In this document: positions 50,850 through 61,018 of the stretch, in pieces
Layout: every line of letters begins with the position of its first letter
How positions within the stretch are numbered: position 1 is the first letter of the stretch
Source: an uncultured Chlorobiaceae bacterium
GTDB taxonomy: Bacteria; Bacteroidota; Chlorobiia; Chlorobiales; Chlorobiaceae
Direction: 5' to 3'
DNA: 64,000 nucleotides
Assembly: GCA_903843305.1 (NCBI GenBank)
Contig: CAIMPI010000016.1
Span: 124,001-188,000 of the forward strand
Translations under genes and position numbers: made by a program
The notes under the pieces: model-generated
Database searches by the model: none
The model's input: the letters and a program-made list of their open reading frames with translations, nothing else
What the model was told of the DNA's origin: nothing

Positions 50850-53433
50850 CTTTATTTACAAAGAAATCCTCAATAAGCCAATCATCAGTCTTATGATCAC
50901 CAGTAAACAATCTTTCTATGTGAGGAACAAAGTATTGCCATGTCTTTTCGGGGTGTTTAGCGGCAAAACTCAAAAATTGCTTTAACTCGTTATCATACCA
51001 ATGAATAATATTTTTGTTGAATTTCAGGGTACTATCTCCAGAAAAAATATCTTCAGGCAATAAGTTAGAAAGAATTGCATCGGCGATCTCAAAAAATCTC
51101 ACAGGATATTTTTCTGCTAATTTTCCCCAATCTATATATTCGTTATAAATACCTTTACTGGCAAGTTTAAGCCTTAGCTCAAACATTTTTGCAGAATCAT
51201 CTTGTATCGACCAGCATAAACAGTGAAGAATATCAAAATCATCAATAAGAGCACTTTCGAGGTATGGATCAATTGATAATGCTACTTCGTCTTGCATTTT
51301 ATCAGAAACAGATCGAAGAAGCAGCAATGCCTTTTCTCTGAAATAATCATCCCCCTTATCAAGCCAGTGATTGATATGCCCATCATCAATCAGCCACTGA
51401 AGATGTTTAACCCTGCCGAACAAAACGGTCTCAAGAACATGCTCCCTCCATTCACTATGATTCAGTAACTCTATCAAATACGATTTAAAAGATTCAGTAG
51501 CAGTTTCAATACCGGAGAGTACCGCAAGAGTAAGATGCTTCAAGTGGAACCTGACATCTGGTGATTCCAAGATCTCCTTTATGGCTTTCAAAAAATATTT
51601 TGGGGATTCATCACTGAGAAATGTGAGTATCAAGCGTAGCTGCTCTCGCCTGAATAATGTCTGTTTCGCCTTACTTCCCAGCCAGGAAAGAACCGTACCA
51701 CGCTCTTTGTAAATCTCTTCAATGAGTTTTTGTGCAATACGGTAATCCATATAACTCTGGTGACAGAAACTGATATGACTTTCGGTGATATGCACAACGC
51801 CAAGTGATTGAATGGCATCAAGCACCTTTGAACGATTCGGAAGAAGTGACTTTGGCGCACTATTGAAGCCGTTACGCTCCATATAACATGTCAGCGTATC
51901 GATCACTGAATCAGTCTCTTGCTCAGACAGACCTAATCTATTGATTTCTCTATACCGATCACCCCAAAAACTCCGAATAAGGCCAGTAATAGATTGGAAA
52001 ATTGGGACCCTGTCATTTTTTGCAATCTCAACCCACATGCCAAGCATCAAGGGTGAACCAAGAGTCTCCATCTGTTTTTCAGTGAGAGCATTACAATCAT
52101 GCTGAATCTTGGTAATAACATTTTTGATAGAATCATCAGAAAGTTTCCCAACCTCAATCTTTTGGGTGTTGTGATCTACTAACGAAAGCAGGTTTTTGAT
52201 ATCGGGGTCGTGATCCAAATCGAAAGTACGGGAAACAAGAACCACATGAATCGGATGCAGACGTTCTCGAGACAATTCTTTTGCCTCTCTGAGAAGCTCC
52301 TTACAAACGTCAAGAGAGTTAGCTGAATGGAGACTTGTCCATCGCAACGCATCAAGTTGATCAAGAATAATCACTGAACAATTATCACCTGCAATTGCAT
52401 CCAGACAGTAAACCGGAGATTCTGGCAGACCAAGAGCTTTGCCAAACAGTTTTGGATTATTTTTAGGTCTGTTTCTATCCAATCTAATCGGTAGATACGC
52501 GACTCTGGCAGCTAAAAGAAGGCGTGTCAGCTCATAAACAACCCCACTTTTTCCTTGCCCGGCTTTTCCATGAAGCACAAGAAATCTTGACTTATCCGCT
52601 TGTAGTGCGCTATAGAGTTCTTGAGTCTCTGACCGCTCAATCAACTCTCCAGCAATGAGAAATGGCTTGATCGACTCTTCAAATTTGGTTTGAAGCTTTT
52701 CGATTGCAGGAAAAATTCTGTTATCATTGGATAAACGTCTGAAAGACAATTCATGCTTTGCAAGGTACTGGCGAACAGCTTCCAACGTGATTGTCTCTCG
52801 AAGATTATCTTTCGCAAATTGAACAAGCAGTGAAACCGTGGTTTCAGAGTCCCCTGAAACGTATACAGCAGTTCGTTCCAATAATTTATCTTTTGCATTG
52901 GAATCAAAGGGTTCAAGTATAATCTTAATCCGTTTGAGATAATCATAAGCCTTGGCTCGATCTTTTTTAATTGCATAATCAAGTTGCAGCTTTTTACAAA
53001 ACTGTTGGAATATTGAAAGACGCTCCAGTCCTATCTCTTTAATTTGAGACTCATAGAAATTTTCAGGATTTCCGTTTGACTTTCTTGCACTTTCGCAAAT
53101 ATCTCCTAACACAGTGAAAGGCACTCCTGATACGAATGAAAAATGATGATCAAAATCTCTATCTAATTGATCACGCATGTGTTCAAGAACGCCGCTTAAA
53201 TCTGAAACGCTCCATTTTTCTTTGCTGGCGTTTCGTGCTTTGCATTGTTGCGCTTCTTTTTTCCCATTCTTGTGGGTGAGCCAGAGGTCAACACCTCGCT
53301 CATCGTCACCAGTCGCCTCGTAGGAAACTGAGCGCACTCTTTCCGCTATAAGATCAACGAGCTTTTGCGCCACCCATAACTCTTCATATTGATTGCCAAG
53401 TTTATCAGAATATCCACCAGGTTCGAAAGCCAT
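50809..53433 (-). CDS. STAND/NACHT-like ATPase with N-terminal PD-(D/E)XK nuclease-like domain (candidate antiviral)
   Basis: N-terminus GDDERGVDLWLTHKNGKKEAQQCKAR; Walker A LVLHGKAGQGKSGVVYEL; Walker B CSVIILDQLDAL. Confidence 0.75.
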   Translation of the reverse strand: MAFEPGGYSDKLGNQYEELWVAQKLVDLIAERVRSVSYEATGDDERGVDLWLTHKNGKKEAQQCKARNASKEKWSVSDLSGVLEHMRDQLDRDFDHHFSFVSGVPFTVLGDICESARKSNGNPENFYESQIKEIGLERLSIFQQFCKKLQLDYAIKKDRAKAYDYLKRIKIILEPFDSNAKDKLLERTAVYVSGDSETTVSLLVQFAKDNLRETITLEAVRQYLAKHELSFRRLSNDNRIFPAIEKLQTKFEESIKPFLIAGELIERSETQELYSALQADKSRFLVLHGKAGQGKSGVVYELTRLLLAARVAYLPIRLDRNRPKNNPKLFGKALGLPESPVYCLDAIAGDNCSVIILDQLDALRWTSLHSANSLDVCKELLREAKELSRERLHPIHVVLVSRTFDLDHDPDIKNLLSLVDHNTQKIEVGKLSDDSIKNVITKIQHDCNALTEKQMETLGSPLMLGMWVEIAKNDRVPIFQSITGLIRSFWGDRYREINRLGLSEQETDSVIDTLTCYMERNGFNSAPKSLLPNRSKVLDAIQSLGVVHITESHISFCHQSYMDYRIAQKLIEEIYKERGTVLSWLGSKAKQTLFRREQLRLILTFLSDESPKYFLKAIKEILESPDVRFHLKHLTLAVLSGIETATESFKSYLIELLNHSEWREHVLETVLFGRVKHLQWLIDDGHINHWLDKGDDYFREKALLLLRSVSDKMQDEVALSIDPYLESALIDDFDILHCLCWSIQDDSAKMFELRLKLASKGIYNEYIDWGKLAEKYPVRFFEIADAILSNLLPEDIFSGDSTLKFNKNIIHWYDNELKQFLSFAAKHPEKTWQYFVPHIERLFTGDHKTDDWLIEDFFVNKDGRIFSRGFIRCY

Positions 53434-53537
53434 CAGAAATGATTAATTTTTTACTGAAAGTCGGTAAAGCAGTATAAGGATAAGAAGGGAGTTATGGAGT
53501 GCGAATTGCTTCATCAAATAGGCTCTCTACAAGCTCC

Positions 53538-55115
53538 TCATCCCCCAAACAAAGCCAACTGCTGCCCTGACAATATCGGCTGAAAGTCTGGTATCAAGTC
53601 GGCGATCTCCGAAGCATCAACATTAGCAAGTTCACCGGGTTCAAGCTTGTGAAGCCCTCCTCCATAAACCCGACCTTCACCCATAAGCTGCTCGGGAGTA
53701 ATCCGGTTGAGCATTTCCCAAGCATGACGCAGTATTGTTGCATCCTGTTCTATAGCCTTCGCCAATTGCGGTTTAGGGTACATGGCAAGGTAGACATTAG
53801 CTACCGTTGCAGAGGAATTGTTCAGGATAAAGCGAAACGGACGCCCACTCTTTGTGTTGCTCCGCCCGAGATAGGTGCAGACAATCGGAGCGGGTGGACG
53901 GTTTTCTTGAGCATACCACGGTGAACGGTGGCAGCTAAGATAACGCTCATGGACTTTTCGTTGCTTGCCCTCTTGCAGATAAGCAAAAAGAGCAGGATAG
54001 CTTTCCCTGATTCTCTCTTCAGGAAGCTTCGTATCGAGAAGGTAAAGCTGTCGGTCAAGAAGTGGCAGGCCATTTGTGTCGGCGCTCACTTCGCAATCAG
54101 TCAAATATCGTGGACTTGGAAGTATAGGCCGGAATGCCACCAGCGGAAGATTTCTTGCAATGATCTCTTTCAGATTGAGGATAAAAAAATCATTATCTCC
54201 GGTGGCAATACCTCGTCGGATGTCAAAAAAGTCGGATATGAGAGCGTTTGATCTCTTTGGTCGAATCTCGGATTGGGGAAATCGGCTCCATTTTCCTTCA
54301 TCAGCAAGAACGTCTGTCGAAACTTCGCGAATTTTCTGAGGGTCAAGCAGTGTGCCACCAAACGAAAATATAACGTTATGATGTACCGGAGGTATCTCTT
54401 TTTTAAACAAGACTATGGCGGAAGAGACAAGAGCATCAGCAAACTGAACATCATCAGGGTCGAAACGATGAATTTTCAGCAGTGTCACTTTTTCAAGCAG
54501 GTAGCGCTTGACAGCTTTACCATAATTAACGTCCATGAATTCGCTCGGTATGAGCCAACCCGCAATTCCCCCATCCGCCATCCATGCGTGTGACAATCCA
54601 AGAAAGTAGCAATAGAGTCCAGCAAGGCCACTGATGTTCATGCCGCTTGCATGAGATGTATAATTCTGGAGGCGTGACTTATCATTATTATTGAGATGAT
54701 GATGCCGCACATAGGGGGGATTGCAGATAATCAGATTAAAATGCCTTTCAGGTTTTTCAGTGGTAAAATCTGAAAGTTTAATCGTAAAATCCGAATTTCT
54801 CCAGAGATGCGATGCTGGTTCTCCGTAATGGGGGTCAATTTCAAAACCATGCGCTTCGGTAATCTGTTCTTCAGGAAACACTTGCCGTAATGCCGAAAAA
54901 AACGATCCCGTGCCAACAGCAGGGTCGAGAAAACGAATATTCTCTCCTTCAGGTATCAGGGTGGCTGCATAAGTCAGGATATCAAGGGCAAGTGCTGTTG
55001 GCGTTGCAAATTGACCAAGTCGGTTTCTTTCTGCTTGAGTTTTTTTTGCATCAAGTTCGGTCTGAAGCTTAATGCGTCCTTGTTCGAATCCATTAACTAT
55101 TCTGATCATTGTCAT
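53538..55115 (-). CDS. N6-adenine DNA methyltransferase (Eco57I/XamI-type)
   Basis: RNRLGQFATPTALALDILTYA, FLDPAVGTGSFFSAL, LIICNPPYVRH (NPPY). Confidence 0.93.
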   Translation of the reverse strand: MTMIRIVNGFEQGRIKLQTELDAKKTQAERNRLGQFATPTALALDILTYAATLIPEGENIRFLDPAVGTGSFFSALRQVFPEEQITEAHGFEIDPHYGEPASHLWRNSDFTIKLSDFTTEKPERHFNLIICNPPYVRHHHLNNNDKSRLQNYTSHASGMNISGLAGLYCYFLGLSHAWMADGGIAGWLIPSEFMDVNYGKAVKRYLLEKVTLLKIHRFDPDDVQFADALVSSAIVLFKKEIPPVHHNVIFSFGGTLLDPQKIREVSTDVLADEGKWSRFPQSEIRPKRSNALISDFFDIRRGIATGDNDFFILNLKEIIARNLPLVAFRPILPSPRYLTDCEVSADTNGLPLLDRQLYLLDTKLPEERIRESYPALFAYLQEGKQRKVHERYLSCHRSPWYAQENRPPAPIVCTYLGRSNTKSGRPFRFILNNSSATVANVYLAMYPKPQLAKAIEQDATILRHAWEMLNRITPEQLMGEGRVYGGGLHKLEPGELANVDASEIADLIPDFQPILSGQQLALFGG

Positions 55116-56089
55116 ATCCCGAAAAGTGCCAAGTCGTCAATGCGATGTTCCCAAACCCAGTCGAGTCCTTCGGCGGCCTCATAGCCGAGATAGCCAGTAT
55201 CGAAATAACCACAGAGAAAAAGGTTGAATTGTACCTTTTTTCCATAGGTGTTTCGGAGCTGGCTCATCTTGACCGCTTCTTCCTTTCGACGTTTGTTCGT
55301 GTTCGTAAAGTCACCTGCTGATTTTGCCTCAAAGAAAATTGGTAGTGAGTGCTTTTTCGCTTTTTTTGGCATGATAATAGCGTCAACAGGAATATTAACA
55401 TTTTTCAGGCCGCTGTCAAGTTTGACAGGAACATTCATGCGGAAAGAAAATGTTCCATTTGGCATTGTATCAAAATGGAGGTTTTCACCACTTTGTATCT
55501 GCTTGTAGCCACGAGCTTCCAGCCAGGATTTTATCGTGGCAAGCTGACGTTTTTCTTGAGCATTGCGAATAATCGGATTTGCAACAGCACCACAGAGGCG
55601 ATCTGCCACGATAGTTGCTGCTCTATGTATTTCGGCATCCTTTACTGGTTCATGACGTCCTAACCAGATAAATATGTCAGGGTCCGCCATTTTTTCAAGA
55701 ATGGAGGTTATTTTTCCGAGTTCCAGATCCAGCACTTCTGAACTCATTCGGGAGGGTAGTCGTTTTTTCAGTTCCAGACTTTTAACGAGATTTGCAGGAA
55801 CGCCGGAAAGTCCAATGAGACGATCCGCCGCAAGAGGAGGACAAGCGGACATGCGAAGTGTTGGCAGAATATCAGGATGCTCACGAATTATCGACGGATC
55901 TATTCTTGTCATGTTAACAGTTGAGTGCAGAGCTGTTTCTACATCTTTCGTTGTCTGCATTCGTGTTGAACGAAAAGCATCAGGAGCGAATTTCATGAAC
56001 CAGTCATTATACATATCGACTGATTGTGCAATATCGGTTTTCCACCGCGTTGGTTTATCAAGGTTTACGGCCATGCTTTTATTCCTCAA
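55112..56089 (-). CDS. XamI-family type II restriction endonuclease
   Basis: Overall similarity to RE_XamI (RWKTDIAQSVDMYNDWFMKFAPDAFR...ANPIIRNAQEKRQL); IPVDAIIMPKKAKKHSLPIFFEAKSAGDFTNTNKRRKEE catalytic region; 4-bp overlap with the methyltransferase. Confidence 0.8.
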   Translation of the reverse strand: MRNKSMAVNLDKPTRWKTDIAQSVDMYNDWFMKFAPDAFRSTRMQTTKDVETALHSTVNMTRIDPSIIREHPDILPTLRMSACPPLAADRLIGLSGVPANLVKSLELKKRLPSRMSSEVLDLELGKITSILEKMADPDIFIWLGRHEPVKDAEIHRAATIVADRLCGAVANPIIRNAQEKRQLATIKSWLEARGYKQIQSGENLHFDTMPNGTFSFRMNVPVKLDSGLKNVNIPVDAIIMPKKAKKHSLPIFFEAKSAGDFTNTNKRRKEEAVKMSQLRNTYGKKVQFNLFLCGYFDTGYLGYEAAEGLDWVWEHRIDDLALFGI

Positions 56090-56139
56090 TGGGGAAAAAG
56101 AATTACCAAGAATTTAGTTAAAAAAACAGTAGTAGACGA

Positions 56140-56246
56140 CCGGGATGTTGCTCATAGATAAAGTACTTGCAAAGCTCCTCATGATGCGAGAAAACCGGCT
56201 CGTTGCCGCATTGCGGAATCTGCTCCTCAATGATGTGGGCATGGGG
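56140..56246. repeat. Copy 2 of the 107-bp direct repeat: relic of an HD-phosphohydrolase gene
   Basis: Reverse strand reads PHAHIIEEQIPQCGNEPVFSHHEELCKYFIYEQHPG versus PHAHIIEEQIPQFGNEPVFSHHEELCKYFIYEQHPG in the intact gene. Confidence 0.9.
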
Positions 56247-56382
56247 CCAGTGCGGGTTTAGATGGTTGCTTTGGCAAGATACGCAAGAAAGTGGGGGGTG
56301 GCAAATTGTGGCGGGGGAGTGTTCGGGATGTTCTCGGCAGTACTTTTTTGCAAAGTTGCTTTAATCCCCTTAAACGCAAAAC

Positions 56383-58014
56383 TCAGCTCACCTTGTACCC
56401 CGGCCCTCCGCCACCTTCAGGTACAGTCCAGGTAATCAGACCATAAGGATCAGCAACTTCGCAGGTTTTGCAGTGCAGACAATTCGATGGGTTGAGCTTG
56501 AGCGCTGGCACGGGATTGATAGTTATCTCGTACACCGATGCCGGGCAGAAGTGCTGGCAGGGGTTGCCGAACTCAGCAGTGCATTTTTTCAGGCAGATCT
56601 CTGCAATATCTTCAGCCTTGATGCGAAGGTGGCAGGGCTGGTTCTCTTCGTGCATGACGCCTGAGTGGAAGAGGCTTGTCTCTTTGGTAAAGCTCAGGTG
56701 GCCGTCTGCCCTGAAGTTCTCTTTTTCGGTAATAACAGTTTTCCTCTTTTTCTGGCCAATTTTTGTAGTCAGTGAGAGGCAGGGAAAGCTGAGCTGAAGC
56801 CCTGCCTGAACCAATCCGGCATACAACCCCTTGTCAAACGCTTTGCGATAGTTTCGGGCGGCATGCAGTTCATCCCAGGCCCATGAATTTCTGAACCGCT
56901 CCTCGCAGCTTTTCAGCCGTTCAGTTGAAAAATCGTTGTGCAGCAGCGCGTCAAAAAGAGTTTCGGCGGCAATGATGCCTGACTTCATGGAGAGGTGTAT
57001 CCCTTTGTGCCGCTGCATGTTCACCATTCCTGCCGATTCGCCGGTGAGGAGATAGCCCGGCCCGCAGAGCGGCGGCATGGCGTCAAGACCTCCGGAGGTT
57101 ATTGTTCTTGCGCCTGCCTCAACCATTGTTCCACCTTTGAGGATGTTGGCAAGCAGCGGGTGGAGTTTGAAGCGCTGGAGGTTGAGATGGGGGTCGCATA
57201 TCGGTGACTCTGGCCCCAGTGAGGAGATAAATCCTATGGAGATCAGTGTCGGGGAGAAAGCGTAGAGCCATCCACCGCCGTACACATCCGCCTCAAGCGG
57301 AAAGCCGAAGGTGTGGTGTACCTCTCCTGCAATGACTCGCCCTTCGGGTATTCGCCATGTCTCTTTTACCCCTGTTTCGTATCGTTGCGGAGGGCTTCCG
57401 GTCGGAAGATGTTTACCAAGCTTTCGTGAGAGCGAGCCGTCTGACCCTTCGCCGATTACTGTTACCTTGCTTTTCAGCAGCAATCCAGGTTCATAGCCGG
57501 GTTTCTGCTTGTCGTTTTTATCGAGTCCTTTGTCGTCGGTAATAATGCCGGAAAGTCTGCCGTTTTCAATAAATGGCGCTGATGCGGCAGTGTTGTCGAA
57601 GAGCTGTATACCCTCATCTTCTGCCTTTTCAGCCATCCATGCGCCCAGGCGGCTGAGCGAGACGAGCAGTGAATTTTTATTGCTGAATGTTTCGGGGATA
57701 AAGGGGATCAGGAATTTCCTTTTGCCTTTCAAAAACCAGATGCTTTCATTGCTAACGGTGGATTCAATCGGGCACCCCTGTTCCCTGAAATCGGGAAAAA
57801 ATTCCTCAAGGGCTTTCGGGTCAAGCAGCGCTCCTGAGAGCAGGTGGGCGCCCGGGTATCGTCCTTTATCAATGACGGCTATAGCAGGTTCAAGCTGGTT
57901 TGCCGATTGGGTGTTGTTGCGCTTGATCAGGCGCTGCAGGTGGATTGCTGAAGTGAGGTTGGCAGGCCCGGCTCCGACAAAAATTATGTCAAATTCCAGT
58001 GATTCTCGTTCCAT
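56383..58014 (-). CDS. Electron-transfer flavoprotein-ubiquinone oxidoreductase-like (ETF-QO/FixC)
   Basis: DIIFVGAGPANLTSAIHLQ, SGALLDPKAL, C-terminal HFCPASVYE...LNPSNCLHCKTCEVADPYGLITWTVPEGGGGPGY. Confidence 0.92.
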   Translation of the reverse strand: MERESLEFDIIFVGAGPANLTSAIHLQRLIKRNNTQSANQLEPAIAVIDKGRYPGAHLLSGALLDPKALEEFFPDFREQGCPIESTVSNESIWFLKGKRKFLIPFIPETFSNKNSLLVSLSRLGAWMAEKAEDEGIQLFDNTAASAPFIENGRLSGIITDDKGLDKNDKQKPGYEPGLLLKSKVTVIGEGSDGSLSRKLGKHLPTGSPPQRYETGVKETWRIPEGRVIAGEVHHTFGFPLEADVYGGGWLYAFSPTLISIGFISSLGPESPICDPHLNLQRFKLHPLLANILKGGTMVEAGARTITSGGLDAMPPLCGPGYLLTGESAGMVNMQRHKGIHLSMKSGIIAAETLFDALLHNDFSTERLKSCEERFRNSWAWDELHAARNYRKAFDKGLYAGLVQAGLQLSFPCLSLTTKIGQKKRKTVITEKENFRADGHLSFTKETSLFHSGVMHEENQPCHLRIKAEDIAEICLKKCTAEFGNPCQHFCPASVYEITINPVPALKLNPSNCLHCKTCEVADPYGLITWTVPEGGGGPGYKVS

Positions 58015-58029
58015 ACGTTAAGCAGTTGT

Positions 58030-59412
58030 TCAGAGAAGAATCCCTCCCAACAGTAGTGATGCCACGCTGAAGTAGATAACAATTCCTGTTACATCAACAA
58101 GCGTTGCTACAAAGGGAGCTGAAGAAACCGCCGGGTCGAGGCCAAGGCGCTTCAGCAGCAGGGGAAGCATCGAGCCGGTCAAGGTTCCGAATAGTACAAT
58201 TCCCACGAGAGAGAGCCCAATGGTTAAGGAGATGAAAAGCCACTGCATGTTCAGATGGCCGAGGGCCATGGCCCAGAGGAGTACCCTTACTATACCGATA
58301 GTGCCGAGAATACAGCCGAGGGCCAGTCCGGAAAGAAGTTCACGGCGCATTACTTTCCACCAGTCGCTGATAGTGATTTCTCCAAGTGAGAGCGATCGGA
58401 TGATCAGCGAGGCCGCCTGTGAACCGGAGTTTCCTCCGCTCGACATGATCAGGGGTATAAAAGTTGCCAGAACAATAGCTTTTGCCATCTCATCCTGGAA
58501 ATATGCCATGGCTGAGGCGGTCAGCATCTCTCCGATAAAGAGAATAACCAGCCATCCAGCCCGTTTTTTGATAAGCTGGGGTATCGGCAGATCAATGTAA
58601 GGTTCTTCGAGCGCTTCGATACCGCCGAATTTTTGTATGTCTTCGGTCTCCTCCTCTTCAGCCACGTCGAGCATGTCGTCAACGGTGACAACTCCGATAA
58701 GGTAGCCGTTGGAATCGACAACCGGCAGGGCGACCGTGTCGTAACGCTTGAATGCGTCGAGTGCATCTGCCTGGTCTTGTGCTGCGGTGAGGGTGATGAT
58801 CTTGTCTTCGTCGATAATCTCACTCACCTTTTTTTCAGGAGCGGAGAGCAGGAGCGCTCTTGCCAGCAGTTCACCCTTAAGTTTGCCTATGTCGTCTACG
58901 ACGTAGATGACGTTCAGGGTTTCGCTTTCATGACCGTAGGTGCGGATATAGTCGAGCACCTGATTGATATCCCAATCTTTTTTGACGCTGAGGTAGTCCG
59001 GCGACATGAGTCGGCCAACACTTCCTTCTGCGTAAGCCAGCAAGGTTTTTGCAATCTTGAACTCTTTAAAGGAGAGTAGTTTCAGCAGCTCTTGTGCAAC
59101 GGTGCCCGGCAGCTCTTCAAGCAGGGCGGTACGGTCATCGGCCGACATGCTGTTGAGAATATGGGTGACATCCTTCTTGGTGAGCGCGGTCAGCAGGTGC
59201 TGCTGAGAGTCAAAATCAAGATATTCAAAGGTTGCTGTCGCAATATCTTTCTGAAGCAGTCGGAAAAGGATGCCCTGCTCACTTTCAGGAAGATCGGATA
59301 TGAGCTCCGCAAGATCAACCGGCAGCCAGTCATTGAAAATTCTCTGGAGTGCGCTGAAGTTGCGTTGCTCGATCAGTTCCCTGATTTCTGGCAAGAGTGG
59401 GTTTCCGATCAT
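58030..59412 (-). CDS. mgtE: Magnesium transporter MgtE
   Basis: MgtE N-domain, CBS pair ([23 protein letters not shown]), C-terminal TM region [19 protein letters not shown]. Confidence 0.94.
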   Translation of the reverse strand: MIGNPLLPEIRELIEQRNFSALQRIFNDWLPVDLAELISDLPESEQGILFRLLQKDIATATFEYLDFDSQQHLLTALTKKDVTHILNSMSADDRTALLEELPGTVAQELLKLLSFKEFKIAKTLLAYAEGSVGRLMSPDYLSVKKDWDINQVLDYIRTYGHESETLNVIYVVDDIGKLKGELLARALLLSAPEKKVSEIIDEDKIITLTAAQDQADALDAFKRYDTVALPVVDSNGYLIGVVTVDDMLDVAEEEETEDIQKFGGIEALEEPYIDLPIPQLIKKRAGWLVILFIGEMLTASAMAYFQDEMAKAIVLATFIPLIMSSGGNSGSQAASLIIRSLSLGEITISDWWKVMRRELLSGLALGCILGTIGIVRVLLWAMALGHLNMQWLFISLTIGLSLVGIVLFGTLTGSMLPLLLKRLGLDPAVSSAPFVATLVDVTGIVIYFSVASLLLGGILL

Positions 59413-59519
59413 GATGGGAGACGTTTGTGTACGTTATGGCGGCTTCCATGACAGAAAGATTCAGCCTCAAAAAGAGTTATTTTTTCGAACTTTCCAATAC
59501 GTTCCTCTCTTTTTTTCAT

Positions 59520-60110
59520 TCATGTAACCTTGCTTTTCGAGACATGGGGATTATTGCGAATGAATTTTCGCCAGGGCAGTTCCCGGCTTCTTGAAATTCC
59601 TACTCTGATGCTGGTGCCTATCATCTCTTTTGGTAGAGGAGAAGCGTTCTCAATAAAGAACTCATCATCGAACAGTTCTTTTCCGTTGCAACTACCGTCA
59701 ATTGCAAGTGCTTGGGTCAGTTTTCCCGGGCCGCTCATAAGATTGGTGAAAATGTCGGTTCCTCTTTGCTTCTGCATAAATTGCACACCTTCAACAGGTT
59801 CCATTGCTCTTACGAGTACCGCTCCGGCGCTGTTTTCAGGTTCGCTGACAATGTTGAGCATGTAATGATTTCCGTAGGTGAAATAGACATACATGGTGCC
59901 GGGTGCCTGGAACATTATCTGGTTTCTTGCTGTTTTGCCGCGCCACGCATGGCAGGCTTCGTCCTGCAGACCGAGGTAGGCTTCCGTTTCAACAATTCGG
60001 CCTTTCAGTCGGATATTTCCCGGTAACATGCGCACAAAGATCTTTCCCAGCAGTTTTTCAGCAAGTTCAAGTGTCGGTGTTTCATAGAATTGTTTTTCCA
60101 GCCGTTCCAT
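59520..60110 (-). CDS. DNA-3-methyladenine glycosylase (MPG/AAG family)
   Basis: [56 protein letters not shown]. Confidence 0.93.
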   Translation of the reverse strand: MERLEKQFYETPTLELAEKLLGKIFVRMLPGNIRLKGRIVETEAYLGLQDEACHAWRGKTARNQIMFQAPGTMYVYFTYGNHYMLNIVSEPENSAGAVLVRAMEPVEGVQFMQKQRGTDIFTNLMSGPGKLTQALAIDGSCNGKELFDDEFFIENASPLPKEMIGTSIRVGISRSRELPWRKFIRNNPHVSKSKVT

Positions 60111-60205
60111 GAAGCAAGATTAAAATTTGTAATGGTTGATGTAAGTAGTATAATGTATCAGGATATGACAAAACTTCAACTGCTGAAAAATTCCCTGGTT
60201 GGTAC

Positions 60206-61003
60206 ATGGGCAGAGTTATTGCGATTGCAAACCAGAAGGGTGGGGTTGGAAAAACAACCACTTCTGTCAATATAGCGGCCTCTATTGCTATTTCTGAGTT
60301 CAAGACATTGCTTATAGATATTGATCCCCAAGCCAATGCTACGTCTGGCTTCGGTCTTGAAATCGGTGATGAGATTGACAATACTTTTTACCAGGTGATG
60401 GTAAAAGGCGGCAACATACAGGATGCCATCAAATCCTCCAGTCTGGAGTATCTTGATGTTCTCCCTTCCAATGTTAATCTGGTCGGAATGGAGGTCGAGC
60501 TGGTGAACATGAGGGAGCGCGAATATGTTATGCAGAAAGCGCTGAAGGGTATTCGCGACCTTTACGATTACATCATTATTGATTGTCCGCCCTCGCTTGG
60601 GCTGATCACCCTTAATTCACTCACTGCGGCAGATTCCGTACTTATTCCGGTTCAGGCGGAATATTATGCGCTTGAGGGTTTGGGGAAACTACTCAATACA
60701 ATCAGTATCGTTCGCAAGCATCTTAATCCGAAACTGGAAATTGAGGGGGTGCTGGTGACCATGTACGATGCGCGGCTTCGTCTTGCATCGCAGGTTGCCG
60801 AAGAGGTCAAGAAGTTTTTTAAAGACAAGGTGTACAAGACCTATATTCGCAGGAATGTCAGACTTTCCGAAGCGCCGAGTCATGGAAAACCTGCTTTGCT
60901 CTATGATGCTCAGTGTATCGGGTCAAAAGACTATCTTGATCTGGCACAGGAGATTTTTGAGAGGGATGGCAATATTAAAAAATTTAAAGTTCGTCAGCCG
61001 TAG
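60206..61003 (+). CDS. parA: Chromosome partitioning ATPase ParA
   Basis: [46 protein letters not shown]. Confidence 0.95.
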   Translation: MGRVIAIANQKGGVGKTTTSVNIAASIAISEFKTLLIDIDPQANATSGFGLEIGDEIDNTFYQVMVKGGNIQDAIKSSSLEYLDVLPSNVNLVGMEVELVNMREREYVMQKALKGIRDLYDYIIIDCPPSLGLITLNSLTAADSVLIPVQAEYYALEGLGKLLNTISIVRKHLNPKLEIEGVLVTMYDARLRLASQVAEEVKKFFKDKVYKTYIRRNVRLSEAPSHGKPALLYDAQCIGSKDYLDLAQEIFERDGNIKKFKVRQP

Positions 61004-61018
61004 CTGACTGGTAAGCTG

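Noticed and set aside
57509-58021. 170 aa + strand ORF
   Set aside because: Antisense to the ETF-QO-like gene.
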